From NCBI GenBank assembly GCA_963816785.1, contig CAWFLL010000002.1, forward strand, positions 62,001 to 126,000: a DNA stretch of 64,000 nucleotides, read 5' to 3'. Below are positions 16,702 through 26,500 of the stretch, piece after piece. The notes beneath the pieces were generated by a model. That model searched no databases and was not told the origin of the DNA. It saw only the letters and a list, made by a program, of their open reading frames with translations. The stretch is from VRUE01 sp963816785. Its GTDB lineage: Bacteria; Actinomycetota; Thermoleophilia; Solirubrobacterales; 70-9. Made by a program: the position numbers and the translations under genes. Each line of letters begins with the position of its first letter. Within the stretch, counting starts at the first letter, position 1.

Positions 16702-18864
16702 ATGCTCACGCCCATCAGACCCGCTGCCCTCTGCGCGTTCATTTCCGCCGTCGCGGTCTGCCTGATGCCGGCCGCGGCGCAGGCGTCCTTCCATCCGGCC
16801 TCGGGATCCCCGATCCCGGCAGGAGAATCCCCGATCTCCCTCGCGATCGGCGACCTGAACGACGACGCGGATCCGGACCTCGCGGTCGCGAATCTGGCTT
16901 CACACACGGTCACGATCCTGCTCGGGGACGGCGCCGGCGGCCTCAGCCCCGCCCCGGGATCGCCAGTGCCCACCGGCGGGGGACATCCGCGGTCGGTCGC
17001 GATCGGGAACCTGAATGGCGACGGCATCCCCGACCTCGGGATCGCGAACGAAGAAACGGAAGATGTCTCGATCCTGCTCGGCGATGGGGCCGGGGGCTTC
17101 GCCCCCGCCTCAGGCTCGCCTGTGGCCAATGGGCTCCTCCCATACTCAATCGCGATCGGGCACCTGAACGGCGACGCCGGCTCCGATATCGCCGTTGCGA
17201 ATCTGAGCAACCCGGGCATGGCCACCGTATTCCTCGGCGACGGCGCCGGCGGCTTCACCCCCGCCCCGGGATCGCCCGTGCCAACGGATGGAATCTCCCC
17301 GGTCTCGGTCGCGATCGGGAACCTGAATGGCGACGCGAGCCGCGATCTGGCGATCGCCAACCGCAGCACGAACGACGTCTCGATCCTGCTCGGCGACGGC
17401 GCCGGCGGTTTCACCCCGACTCCGAGTTCGCCGGTGCAAACCGGGGGAAATTTTCCTTCCTCGGTCGCGATCGGAAGGCTCAACGGTGACGCCATCTCCG
17501 ACCTCGCCGTCACCAACGAAAGCTCTTCCGACGTGTCGATCCTGCTCGGCGACGGCGCCGGCGGCTTCACCCCAGCCGCGGGCTCACCGGTGCCGGCTGG
17601 CGGCAACACTCCGAGGTCGGTTGCGATCGGGAACCTGAACCCCGGCTCGGTGCCTGACCTCGCGGTCGCCAATCCCTTCTCGCACAACGTCTCGATCCTG
17701 CTCGGCGACGGCGCCGGCGGCTTCACCCCGGCGCCGGGATCGCCCGTGCCGGCCGGAGGAGGCTTTCCGACCCAGCTCGTGATCGGACATCTCGACGGCG
17801 ACGCGAGCTCCGACATCGCGACCGCCAATTTCGAAACGGGCGACGTCTCGGTCCTGCTCAACCTGGCGACGATCACCCTGCCGTCGAGTGCCAGCTTCGG
17901 CCTGCAGGCCCAGGGGACGTTCGGCCCACCGCAGACGATCACGGCGACCAACGCTGACACGCTTGCCGACCTCGAGATCAGCGATGTCCGCACGACCGGT
18001 CTCAACCCGGACGAGTTCCTGATCAGCAGCGACAGCTGTGAGGGGGAGACCATCCCTCCAGGAGGAAGCTGCGACGTCAAGGTTCGCTTCGGGCCCGTCG
18101 GCCCGCAAACGCGTGAGGCTTTCCTCCAGTTCACCGACAACGCCACCGGCTCCCCTCAGACCGTCCTGCTGGATGGACTCGGCGGTTCCCTGCCCGAAGG
18201 GCCCACCGGCCCCACCGGGCCGACCGGGCCCACCGGAGCGACCGGCCCCACCGGAGCGACCGGCCCCACGGGCCCCACCGGCCCGACGGGGCCCACCGGC
18301 CCGACTGGCCCGACAGGTTCCACCGGAGCGACCGGGCCCACCGGAGCGACCGGGCCCACCGGGGCGACCGGTCCCACGGGATCAACCGGCCCGACAGGTT
18401 CCACGGGCCCGACCGGCTCCACCGGTCCTTCCGGCCCGGCGGGGCCAACCGGGGCGACGGGGAAGACCGGCCCGACCGGCCCCCCGAGCACGTCCGGCTC
18501 CAACGGGTCGAGTGGCCCACCCGGGCCACGGGGCCCGACCGGCCCTCGCGGTCCCCGAGGTGCCCCCGGCCGTGACGCCACCGTCACCTGCAAGGTCAGT
18601 GACAACAACCGCGACCGCGACCACGGACACGTCAAGATCAAGTGCACGGTCAGCTTCAGCGCCGGGTCGAGCGCGACGAGCGCCGTGGTGCGTCTGTCGC
18701 GCGGCGACCGCACCCTCGCCCGGGGCCGGTCGGCCGTTCGCAACGGCCGCGCCCGGGTGCCATTGAGGAAGGCCCTTTCGCCGGGCCGCTACAAGCTCAC
18801 CGTTCGCGTCACCGACAGCAGCGGCGCCACCAGCAGCGCCAGCCGTCCGATCCGGGTCGGCTAG
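16702..18864 (+). CDS. Secreted seven-bladed FG-GAP propeller, ASH and collagen-like protein
   Basis: This 720-residue protein has a signal peptide (cleavage after about residue 27, AQA-S). Residues ~35-395 are seven near-identical ~52-residue FG-GAP/VCBS repeats (xSVAIGNLNGDxxxDLAxAN ... ILLGDGAGGF), enough for a complete beta-propeller. The DGD/NGD loops are Ca2+-site-like. Residues ~395-495 form an ASH/choice-of-anchor-D domain (SFGLQAQGTFGPP ... GGSCDVKVRFGP). About 120 residues of Gly-X-Y collagen-like triplets follow, then a basic C-terminal Ig-like domain (CTVSFSAGSSATSA ... GRYKLTVRVTD). It is probably a surface adhesin or structural protein. The next gene is a full-length paralogue. 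Confidence 0.88.
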   Translation: MLTPIRPAALCAFISAVAVCLMPAAAQASFHPASGSPIPAGESPISLAIGDLNDDADPDLAVANLASHTVTILLGDGAGGLSPAPGSPVPTGGGHPRSVAIGNLNGDGIPDLGIANEETEDVSILLGDGAGGFAPASGSPVANGLLPYSIAIGHLNGDAGSDIAVANLSNPGMATVFLGDGAGGFTPAPGSPVPTDGISPVSVAIGNLNGDASRDLAIANRSTNDVSILLGDGAGGFTPTPSSPVQTGGNFPSSVAIGRLNGDAISDLAVTNESSSDVSILLGDGAGGFTPAAGSPVPAGGNTPRSVAIGNLNPGSVPDLAVANPFSHNVSILLGDGAGGFTPAPGSPVPAGGGFPTQLVIGHLDGDASSDIATANFETGDVSVLLNLATITLPSSASFGLQAQGTFGPPQTITATNADTLADLEISDVRTTGLNPDEFLISSDSCEGETIPPGGSCDVKVRFGPVGPQTREAFLQFTDNATGSPQTVLLDGLGGSLPEGPTGPTGPTGPTGATGPTGATGPTGPTGPTGPTGPTGPTGSTGATGPTGATGPTGATGPTGSTGPTGSTGPTGSTGPSGPAGPTGATGKTGPTGPPSTSGSNGSSGPPGPRGPTGPRGPRGAPGRDATVTCKVSDNNRDRDHGHVKIKCTVSFSAGSSATSAVVRLSRGDRTLARGRSAVRNGRARVPLRKALSPGRYKLTVRVTDSSGATSSASRPIRVG

Positions 18865-18989
18865 ATGGCGCCCTTTTCAACATCAGTCCAGGCTGTTGCT
18901 TCGCCCGGCTGCCTGTGAGAGTGTCTCGCGATCTGGTCAAGGGGCACCGGATCAGTCTCCTCCCAGCAACAAGCCGATGGAGCGCCGAG

Positions 18990-21128
18990 GTGAGGTCAGC
19001 TCGGGGGGTCTTCGCGCTCTGCTCGCTGATCGCCGCTGTTGCGTTCTGCTCGGTTCCGAGCGCGGCAAACGCATCGTTCTCCCCGGCGCCCGGCTCTCCG
19101 TTCCCGACCGGCGACGGACCGGGGTCGGTCGCGATCGCGGACATCGACGGCGACGGCAACCCGGACCTCGTGCTGGCCAACCGAGTCGACAACAGCATCT
19201 CCGTCCTGCGCGGCGACGGCGCCGGCGGATTCAGCGGCGCCCCTGGGACCCCGGTGCTCACCGGGGGGATGAGCCCGCGGTCGGTGGCGGTGGGGAATCT
19301 GGATGGCGATGCCAACCCGGACATCGCCGTCGCCAACTACGAATCGAACGACGTATCGATCCTGCTCGGGGAGGACGCCGGTGGATTCAGCCCCGCTCCG
19401 GGCTCGCCCGTGCCGACCGGCGGGACGCATCCGCGATCGATCAGGATCGCGCACCTGAACGGTGACTCGAGCCCCGACATCGCGCTGGCAAACGAAGATT
19501 CGGGCACGATCACGATCCTGATCGGCGATGGCGTGGGGGGATTCAGCCAGGCTGGGGGCTCACCGGTGTCAACGACGTTCTCCACCCCGGTGTCGATTGC
19601 GATCGGGAACCTGAACGGTGACGCCAGCCGCGACATTGCGGTCGTCCACCTCTCCGACGACAGTGTGCAGCGCTTGCTCAACGACGGCGCCGGAACCTTC
19701 ACCCCTGCGCCTCCACCGATCCCGACCGGGGGCCTCACTCCGAGCTCGGTCGAGGCCGGGGACCTGAACGGCGACGCCAACCCCGATCTCTTGGTCACCA
19801 ACGAAACCTCCCACGACGTCTCGGTCCTGCTCGGCGACGGCATCGGTGGCTTCAGCCCGACCCCCGGCTCACCGTTCGGCGTCGGGAGCTCTCCGCGATC
19901 GATCGCGATCGGGGACCTCGATGGCGACGCGAGCCCTGACCTCGCGGTCCTCGAACCCTCCTCGAGCACCATCTCGATCCTGCTCGGAGACGGCAGCGGA
20001 GAATTCAGCGCCTTCCCGCCAGCCGTCCCGGTGGGAGGGCTGTTCCCGCTCGAGGTCGCGACCGGGAACCTGAACGGCGACGCCAACACCGACCTCGCTG
20101 TCGCCATCTTGGAAGACGACAAGGTCGCAGTCCTGCTCAACCAACCGGCGATCGAACTCGATCCGGAGATCGCGTCGTTCGGCCTGCAGGCCCAGGGGAC
20201 GCTCGGCCCGCCGCACACGATCACGGCAACCAACGCGGACGCGCTGGCGGACCTGGAGATCAGCGACGTCCGCACCACCGGGTTGAACCCGGACGACTTC
20301 CTGATCAGCGGCGACGAATGCGAGGGGGAGACCCTTGCTCCGGGACAGGGCTGCGTAGTCAGGGTCCGATTTGCCCCCACTGGGCTCGAAACGCGTGAGG
20401 CCTTCCTGCGGTTCACCAGCAATGCCCCGGACAGCCCGACCACCGCCCTCCTCGATGGTTTTGGCGGCGAACCGCCGGTGGGGCCGACCGGGCCAACCGG
20501 TCCCACCGGGCCGACGGGGCCGACCGGGCCCTCCGGACCGACTGGTCCGACCGGGCCATCAGGACCATCGGGGCCGACCGGGCCCTCGGGTGACACCGGT
20601 CCAACCGGTGCAACCGGGCCGAGCGGACCCTCAGGACCGACCGGTCCGAGCGGGCCCACGGGCCCGACCGGGCCATCAGGACCCTCGGGCCCGACCGGTC
20701 CGAGCGGGCCGACCGGGCCGACCGGGCCGACCGGGAAGACGGGGCCGACCGGCACATCGGGGCCGGCGGGCGCGCCCGGCTTGAACGGGTCAAACGGCCC
20801 GCTCGGGCCGCAGGGGCCGGTCGGTTTGACGGGCCCCCAGGGCCTCCCGGGCAAGGACGCCGTCGTCAGCTGCAAGGTGAAAGGGAAGAAAAAGCCGAAG
20901 GTCAAATGCACGGTCAGCTTCAGCGCCGGGGCGAGCGCCACGAGCGCCACCGTGCGCCTGTCCCGTGACGAGCGCACGTATGCCCGCGGCCGCACGGCCG
21001 TCCACGACGGCCGTGCCCGGGTGCCGCTGCGCCGGGCGTTGGCCCCCGGGCGCTACAAACTCACGGTCCGGGTCACCGACGCCAGCGGCGCCACCACCGC
21101 CTCCAGCCGCCCGATCCGGGTCGGCTGA
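18990..21128 (+). CDS. Paralogue of the propeller-ASH-collagen surface protein
   Basis: This 712-residue protein has the same architecture and order as the preceding gene: signal peptide ending at SAANA-SF, seven FG-GAP blades (about 44-387), an ASH domain (about 389-492), a Gly-X-Y region rich in GPTGPSG, and a basic Ig-like C-terminal domain ending SSRPIRVG. The blades differ more from one another than in the first copy, so this copy is likely older or less homogenised. The start chosen is GTG 18990 with GGAG 7 nt upstream; GTG 18918 is possible. The 125 bp between the paralogues contain no terminator that I can see. Confidence 0.85.
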   Translation: MRSARGVFALCSLIAAVAFCSVPSAANASFSPAPGSPFPTGDGPGSVAIADIDGDGNPDLVLANRVDNSISVLRGDGAGGFSGAPGTPVLTGGMSPRSVAVGNLDGDANPDIAVANYESNDVSILLGEDAGGFSPAPGSPVPTGGTHPRSIRIAHLNGDSSPDIALANEDSGTITILIGDGVGGFSQAGGSPVSTTFSTPVSIAIGNLNGDASRDIAVVHLSDDSVQRLLNDGAGTFTPAPPPIPTGGLTPSSVEAGDLNGDANPDLLVTNETSHDVSVLLGDGIGGFSPTPGSPFGVGSSPRSIAIGDLDGDASPDLAVLEPSSSTISILLGDGSGEFSAFPPAVPVGGLFPLEVATGNLNGDANTDLAVAILEDDKVAVLLNQPAIELDPEIASFGLQAQGTLGPPHTITATNADALADLEISDVRTTGLNPDDFLISGDECEGETLAPGQGCVVRVRFAPTGLETREAFLRFTSNAPDSPTTALLDGFGGEPPVGPTGPTGPTGPTGPTGPSGPTGPTGPSGPSGPTGPSGDTGPTGATGPSGPSGPTGPSGPTGPTGPSGPSGPTGPSGPTGPTGPTGKTGPTGTSGPAGAPGLNGSNGPLGPQGPVGLTGPQGLPGKDAVVSCKVKGKKKPKVKCTVSFSAGASATSATVRLSRDERTYARGRTAVHDGRARVPLRRALAPGRYKLTVRVTDASGATTASSRPIRVG

Positions 21129-21206
21129 GCGATCCGTCACACAGCCGCGGCCAGGCGTCGCCTGCATCGGGGCCGGGGCCGACCGATCGTCTAGGCTTTA
21201 CGACTC

Positions 21207-23534
21207 GTGCGGATCGCTCTCGTCTCGCCATATTCCTGGTCCTACCAGGGAGGCGTGAATCGGCACGTCGAGGCGCTGGCCGAGGAGTTTCTCGGTCGGG
21301 GCCATCACGTGCGTGTGCTCGCCCCCCTCGACCCTCCCGATCGGCTCAGCCGGGCCCTTCACCGTGCCTCGGCGGAAGCCCGGGAAGTGCCTGACTACCT
21401 GGTGCCGCTGGGTCGTACGGTCGGGTTCTCGGCCAACGGGGCGGTCTCCAATCTCTCTCCCTTCCCGGCGGGTGGAGTCGCGGCGACGCGCCGCGAGCTG
21501 CGCCAGGGCCGCTTCGACGTAGTCCACATCCACGAGCCGCTCGTGCCCCTGGTCGGCTGGAACGCCGCGCTCGGCGCCGAGACGCCCGCGGTCGGCACCT
21601 TCCACGCCTACTCGACGAAGCCGCTTCCCAACCACATCGCATCGGCGCTCGGCGCGCGGCGGGTCTTCAATCGCCTCTCGGCGCGGATCGCCGTCTCCGA
21701 GGCCGCAGCTTGGACCGGTCAGCGCTGGTTTGGCGGCCGCTACGAGATTGTCCCCAACGGGGTCGACGTCGATGCCGCCCCGGCCGGGCCGAAGCCCGCC
21801 GGCGAGGAGCTGAGGGTGCTGTTCGTCGGTCGCCCCGAGGAGCGCAAGGGCCTGCCGATCCTCCTCACCGCGTTCGGCGCCCTCGCCGAGCACGTGCCCT
21901 GCCGCCTGACCGTGATCGGCGCCGAGCGCGACGACGTGCTCCGCTACCTGGCCGACCCGGAGACGATGAGCCATATCGACGTTCGCGGCCGGGTGTCGGG
22001 CGAGCGCCTCTGGGAGGAGCTCCACGAGGCCGACGTGCTCTGCGCGCCGTCGTTGGCTGGGGAGAGCTTCGGCATGGTTCTGACCGAGGCCTTCGCCGCC
22101 GGCACACCGGCGATCGCCTCGGCGATCGCCGGTTACAGTGACGTCGTCACCGACGGCGTCGACGGGGTGCTGGTCCCCCCGGGCGATCCCCAGCGGCTGG
22201 CCGAGGAGCTCCAGCGCGCCCACCTCGAGCCCGAGCGCCTCGCGGCCATGGGCCGGGCTGCGCGCCAGAGCGCCCAGCGCTACGCCTGGCCCCGTGTAGC
22301 GGACCGCGTCACCCGGGTCTACGAGCGCGCGATCGAGGCCCCGGCCCCCGCCACCAGGGCCGAACGGGCAGCCCACTGGACCGGGCTGCGGCCAGCCGAC
22401 GGCGGGCCGCCGTCACCTCCTCAACGGCTTCCCTCTCCCGACCCGCCGCTGGCCGCCGGGGGGAGCCGCGGCCGGCGCATCGCACGGCGGGCGGGGCTCG
22501 CCGTCGCGGGCGCCCTCGGCATCGGCCTCACCGCGCTTGCCGCGCAGAAGATCGGCGTCGACAGGGTGCTCGCCAGCATCGTCCGCTCCGACGTCACATG
22601 GGTGCTGATCGCGTGCGCGCTGATGTCCCTCTCGCTCTTCTTCCGGGCTGCCTCCTGGTACTGGATCGTCCGTGCGGCGCTGCCCAACCGGCCCGTTCGC
22701 CGCCGCGACGTGACCTCGGCGACGATGATCGGCGTGCTGATGTCGGCGACCCTGCCGGCGCGGCTGGGTGAGCCGGCCCGTGCGATGACCCTCGCCCGCA
22801 GGACCGGGCGGATGCGCGAAACGTTCCCGGTTCTGCTCGGAACGCTGGTCTCCCAGACGATGCTCAACCTGATCGCGCTGGCGCTGCTCGGCATGATCAT
22901 CGTCTCCACGACCGACCTCTTCCACTCCGGCACCCAGAAGATCTTCGCCTTCAGCCTGGTGCCCCTCGGGTTGCTCCTGGTCGTTCTGCTCGCGCCGATG
23001 CTGATGCGGCGCAACGGCAACGGCCGCCTCGCCCGCCTCGGCTCCGCGGCACACCGGGCCCTGCTCCAGGTGCGCGCCGGGCTCAGCGTCTTCCGCTACC
23101 CCCGCCGCGGGCTCGCCGCCGCCGCCGCACAGCTCAGCGCCTGGGCGATCCAGCTCGCCGCCTGCTGGGCGCTGTTCGCTGCTCTCGGCCTCAACCACCA
23201 GGCCGGGATCGGTGCCGCGGCCGCAGTCCTCTTCGCGGTAAACGTGACCGCCGTCGTGCCGGCGACGCCATCGAACATCGGCGTCTTCCAGCTCGCGGTG
23301 GTCAGCGTCCTCCACACCGGGTTCGGGATCGGCACCGCCGACGCGCTCGCCTACGGCGTGATCCTGCAGGCGGTCGAGATCGCCACCGCCGTCGCCCTCG
23401 GCCTGCCGGCCCTCGTCCGCGAGGGCATGACCTGGGGCGACCTCCGCGTACAGGCGCTCTCGGCTGCGCCGGTTCGCCTCGAGCCGAAGTCCAGGAACCG
23501 CGGCCGGGGCGAGCGCGAAGGCGTTCGAATCTAG
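21207..23534 (+). CDS. GT4 glycosyltransferase fused to a flippase-like (UPF0104/LPG-synthase TM) domain
   Basis: This 775-residue protein starts at GTG 21207. Residues 1-385 are a GT-B retaining glycosyltransferase of family 4: SWSYQGGVNRHVEALAEEF, VVHIHEPLVPL, VPNGVDVD and the EX7E motif in GESFGMVLTEAFAAG. These resemble PimA-type mannosyltransferases. A Pro-rich linker (about 395-430) leads to an eight-helix domain (about 440-745) of the lysylphosphatidylglycerol-synthase TM/UPF0104 type (SATLPARLGEPARA, ATPSNIGVFQLA). The fusion suggests synthesis of a glycolipid at the membrane and its movement or use within one polypeptide. Substrates are unknown. It converges with metH, leaving 5 nt between stops. 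Confidence 0.85.
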   Translation: MRIALVSPYSWSYQGGVNRHVEALAEEFLGRGHHVRVLAPLDPPDRLSRALHRASAEAREVPDYLVPLGRTVGFSANGAVSNLSPFPAGGVAATRRELRQGRFDVVHIHEPLVPLVGWNAALGAETPAVGTFHAYSTKPLPNHIASALGARRVFNRLSARIAVSEAAAWTGQRWFGGRYEIVPNGVDVDAAPAGPKPAGEELRVLFVGRPEERKGLPILLTAFGALAEHVPCRLTVIGAERDDVLRYLADPETMSHIDVRGRVSGERLWEELHEADVLCAPSLAGESFGMVLTEAFAAGTPAIASAIAGYSDVVTDGVDGVLVPPGDPQRLAEELQRAHLEPERLAAMGRAARQSAQRYAWPRVADRVTRVYERAIEAPAPATRAERAAHWTGLRPADGGPPSPPQRLPSPDPPLAAGGSRGRRIARRAGLAVAGALGIGLTALAAQKIGVDRVLASIVRSDVTWVLIACALMSLSLFFRAASWYWIVRAALPNRPVRRRDVTSATMIGVLMSATLPARLGEPARAMTLARRTGRMRETFPVLLGTLVSQTMLNLIALALLGMIIVSTTDLFHSGTQKIFAFSLVPLGLLLVVLLAPMLMRRNGNGRLARLGSAAHRALLQVRAGLSVFRYPRRGLAAAAAQLSAWAIQLAACWALFAALGLNHQAGIGAAAAVLFAVNVTAVVPATPSNIGVFQLAVVSVLHTGFGIGTADALAYGVILQAVEIATAVALGLPALVREGMTWGDLRVQALSAAPVRLEPKSRNRGRGEREGVRI

Positions 23535-23539
23535 TCCGC

Positions 23540-26500
23540 TCAGACGGCCTCCACCGGGGTCTCCTCGGACTCCTCGTCCGGCTCTGACTCCGGTGGAAGG
23601 GCGCCGCCGCGCTTGGTCCCGGCGATCAGCTCGTCGGCCGCCTTGCTCTCGGGGACGAAGCCGGACTTCATCCCGAAATACACGGCCTGGGGGTGGTGGG
23701 CGATGATCGCGACCGTCGACTGCTCCGGCATCACTGCGTAGCCGCCGGAGAGGGTCATCCCGACCTGCTCGAGGTCGAGCAGGCGCCAGACCTTCTCGTG
23801 CTCGGACTGATCGGGGCAGGCCGGATAGCCCCACGAGTAGCGGCGCCCCTGGTCGAGGTCGATGCCGAGGTCGCGGCGGACCTCCGAGTGCAGCCACTCG
23901 GCCAGGCCCTCCGCCGACTGGACGCCGATGCCGTGCACGAAGAGCTGTTCGGCGAACTCGCCTTCGCTCTCGAGGCGCTCGATCAGCTCGGTCACCTTGG
24001 GGCCGACCGTGACCCCCTGCAGAGCGACGACGTCGCGCTCGCCGGAGTCGAGGGGACGGAAGAAGTCGGCGAGGCAGATCCGGTCGTGGCGGGGCTGGCG
24101 CGGGAAGAAGAGCCGCTCGAGCTCGCGGTCGGGATCCTCGGGGTCGAAGACGACCAGCTCGTTGCCGTCCGCGTTGCAGGGGAAGTAGCCGAGCCGCGCC
24201 TGCGGCCGCAGGTAGTCCTGCTCGCGCCACATCCGCTCGAGGCGGTGCGAGAAGCCCTCCTCCTCGTCGGTGCCCTCGACCAGCTCGCGCCAGGCCTCGC
24301 CCTTGACGCCCTTCCCGCCCCAGTGCAGCTTGAACAGCACGTGGCGGTCGAGGTAGGGGAAGACCTGCTCGAGGTCGACGGGCACGTCGCGCACGCCCCA
24401 GTACGGCGGCTCGGGGATCGGGTTGTCGGTGCGGGCGGCGGAGCGGACGCTGTCGTCGCTGGTCGGCGGCCCCTCGTCGACGACCACGGGCTTCTCCCGC
24501 AGCTGGCGGGCCTCGCCGCGGATCCGCTCGACCAGCGCCGCGCGCGCCTCCTCGTCGACCAGCGCGTCCATCGTGTCGAGCCCCTGGAAGGCGTCCTTGC
24601 AGTAGAAGACGCCCGGTTCGTAGACCTCGTCGGAGTCCTTGCCGTGCGGGTAGAGCGTGCGGCGGCCGAAGTCGCGGTTGATCGCAGCGCCGCCGATCAG
24701 GACAGGGAACCCGAGCCCGCGCTGGTGCAGCTCTTGGACGCAGATCGGCATCTGCTTCGATGTCGAGACGAGCAGGGCCGAGAGCCCGATCGCGTCGGCC
24801 TCGTTCTCTACTGCGGCCTCGATGATCGTCTCCACCGGCACCTGCTTGCCGAGATCGATCACGGTGTAGCCGTTGTTGGTCAGGATCGTGTTGACCAACG
24901 ACTTGCCGATGTCGTGGACGTCGCCGAACACCGTCGCGATCACGACCTTGCCCTTGGTGTGCCCCTCGATCCGGTCGAGGTAGTTCTCGAGTTGGGCGAC
25001 CGCGCGCTTCATCACTTCGGCCGACTGGAGGACGAAGGGAAGGATCAGTTCGCCGGCGCCGAATTTGTCGCCGACCTCCTTCATCGCCGGCAGCAGGACC
25101 TCGTTCAGGGTCGGGACGGCGCCGATCTTCTCGACCGAGCGGTCGATCCAGTCCTCGACCCCGTCCTTCTTGCGGCGCAGGATGTGCCAGTGGAGGGCCT
25201 CCTCCGGCTCCATCCCCTCGGTCGGATCCCCGGCCTCCTCCTCCGCCTCCTCACCCTTCGACTCGAAGTGGGCGATGAACCGCTCGAGCGCGTCGTCGCG
25301 CCGGTTGAAGACGAGATCGTCGGTCAGCTCCCGCTCCTCGTCGGAGATCTCCGAGTAGGGGGTGATGTGGTTGGGGTTGACCATCGCCAGGTCGAGGCCG
25401 GCCTCGACACAGTGGTGGAGGAAGACCGAGTTGAGGACGGCGCGGGCCGGGGGGGAGACCCCGAATGAGACGTTGGAGACGCCGAGCGAGGTCTTGACGC
25501 CCGGGATCTCGGCCTTGATCCGCCGGATTCCCTCGATCGTCTCGACGGCGGAGGGCTTCCACTCCCCCTCGCCAGTGGTCAGCGTGAAGGTGAGCGCGTC
25601 GAAGATCAGCGCCTCGGGGTCGAGCCCGTGCTCCTTGCAGGCGAGGTCGCGGATCCGCTTCGCGATCTCGACCTTGCGCTCCGCCGTCTTCGCCATCCCG
25701 ACCTCGTCGATCGTCAATGCGATCAGCGCCGCGCCGTGCGCCCTCGCCAGCGGCACGACCACGTTGGCCCTGTCGGGGCCGGCCTCGAGGTTGATCGAGT
25801 TGACGATCGCCCGCCCCGGGATCTGTTCGAGCGCGGCCTGGATCACCTCCGGCTCGGTCGAGTCGACCTGGATCGGCGCCGGCTGGGTCAGCGAGATCCG
25901 CTCGACCACCGCCTTCATCTGCTCGTCCTCGTCGGCGCGCTCGGTCAGCGCCACGCAGACGTCGAGCACGTGGGCGCCGCCCTCGACCTGGTCTTCGGCG
26001 ACCTGGACCAGGCCGTCGTAATCGTCGGCCAGCAGCAGCTCCTTGGCCCGCCGCGACCCCTGTGAGTTGACCCGCTCGCCGACCAGCGTCGGGCGGGGTT
26101 CCTGGACGAGCGGGGTGGAGGTCATCATCGAGGAGAGGCGCGGTGGCCCCGGGGCGGGGCGCTCGCCCGGCACCCGGCCGTCGACGCGCTCGCGGATCGC
26201 GCGGATATGGTCCGGCGTCGTCCCGCAGCAGCCCCCGACGATGCCGACGCCGTAACGCTCGACGAACTCGCCGAGCGTCGCCGAGAGCGGCTCGGGCTCT
26301 TCGGGGAAGATCGTCTCGCCGTCCGGGCCCTGCAGCGGCAGGCCCGCGTTGGGGATGCAGTGAACCGGCAGCGGGCTGTTCTCGCCGAGGAAACGGATCG
26401 CGTCGCGCATGTCCTCCGGCCCGGTAGAGCAGTTGAGCCCGATCACGTCGACCTCGAGCGCCGAGAGGGTCGTCAGCACCGCCTGGATGTCGGTGCCCAG

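Noticed and set aside
18200..18560. Regular short repeats that could suggest CRISPR or VNTR
   Set aside because: The period is 9 nt Gly-X-Y coding; there are no spacers and no cas genes.
23512..23530. GTTCGAATC resembling a tRNA T-loop
   Set aside because: No acceptor or anticodon stems around it; it is the end of the glycosyltransferase gene.
23693..25468. Forward open frame of about 590 codons
   Set aside because: Antisense to metH, which has complete family motifs.
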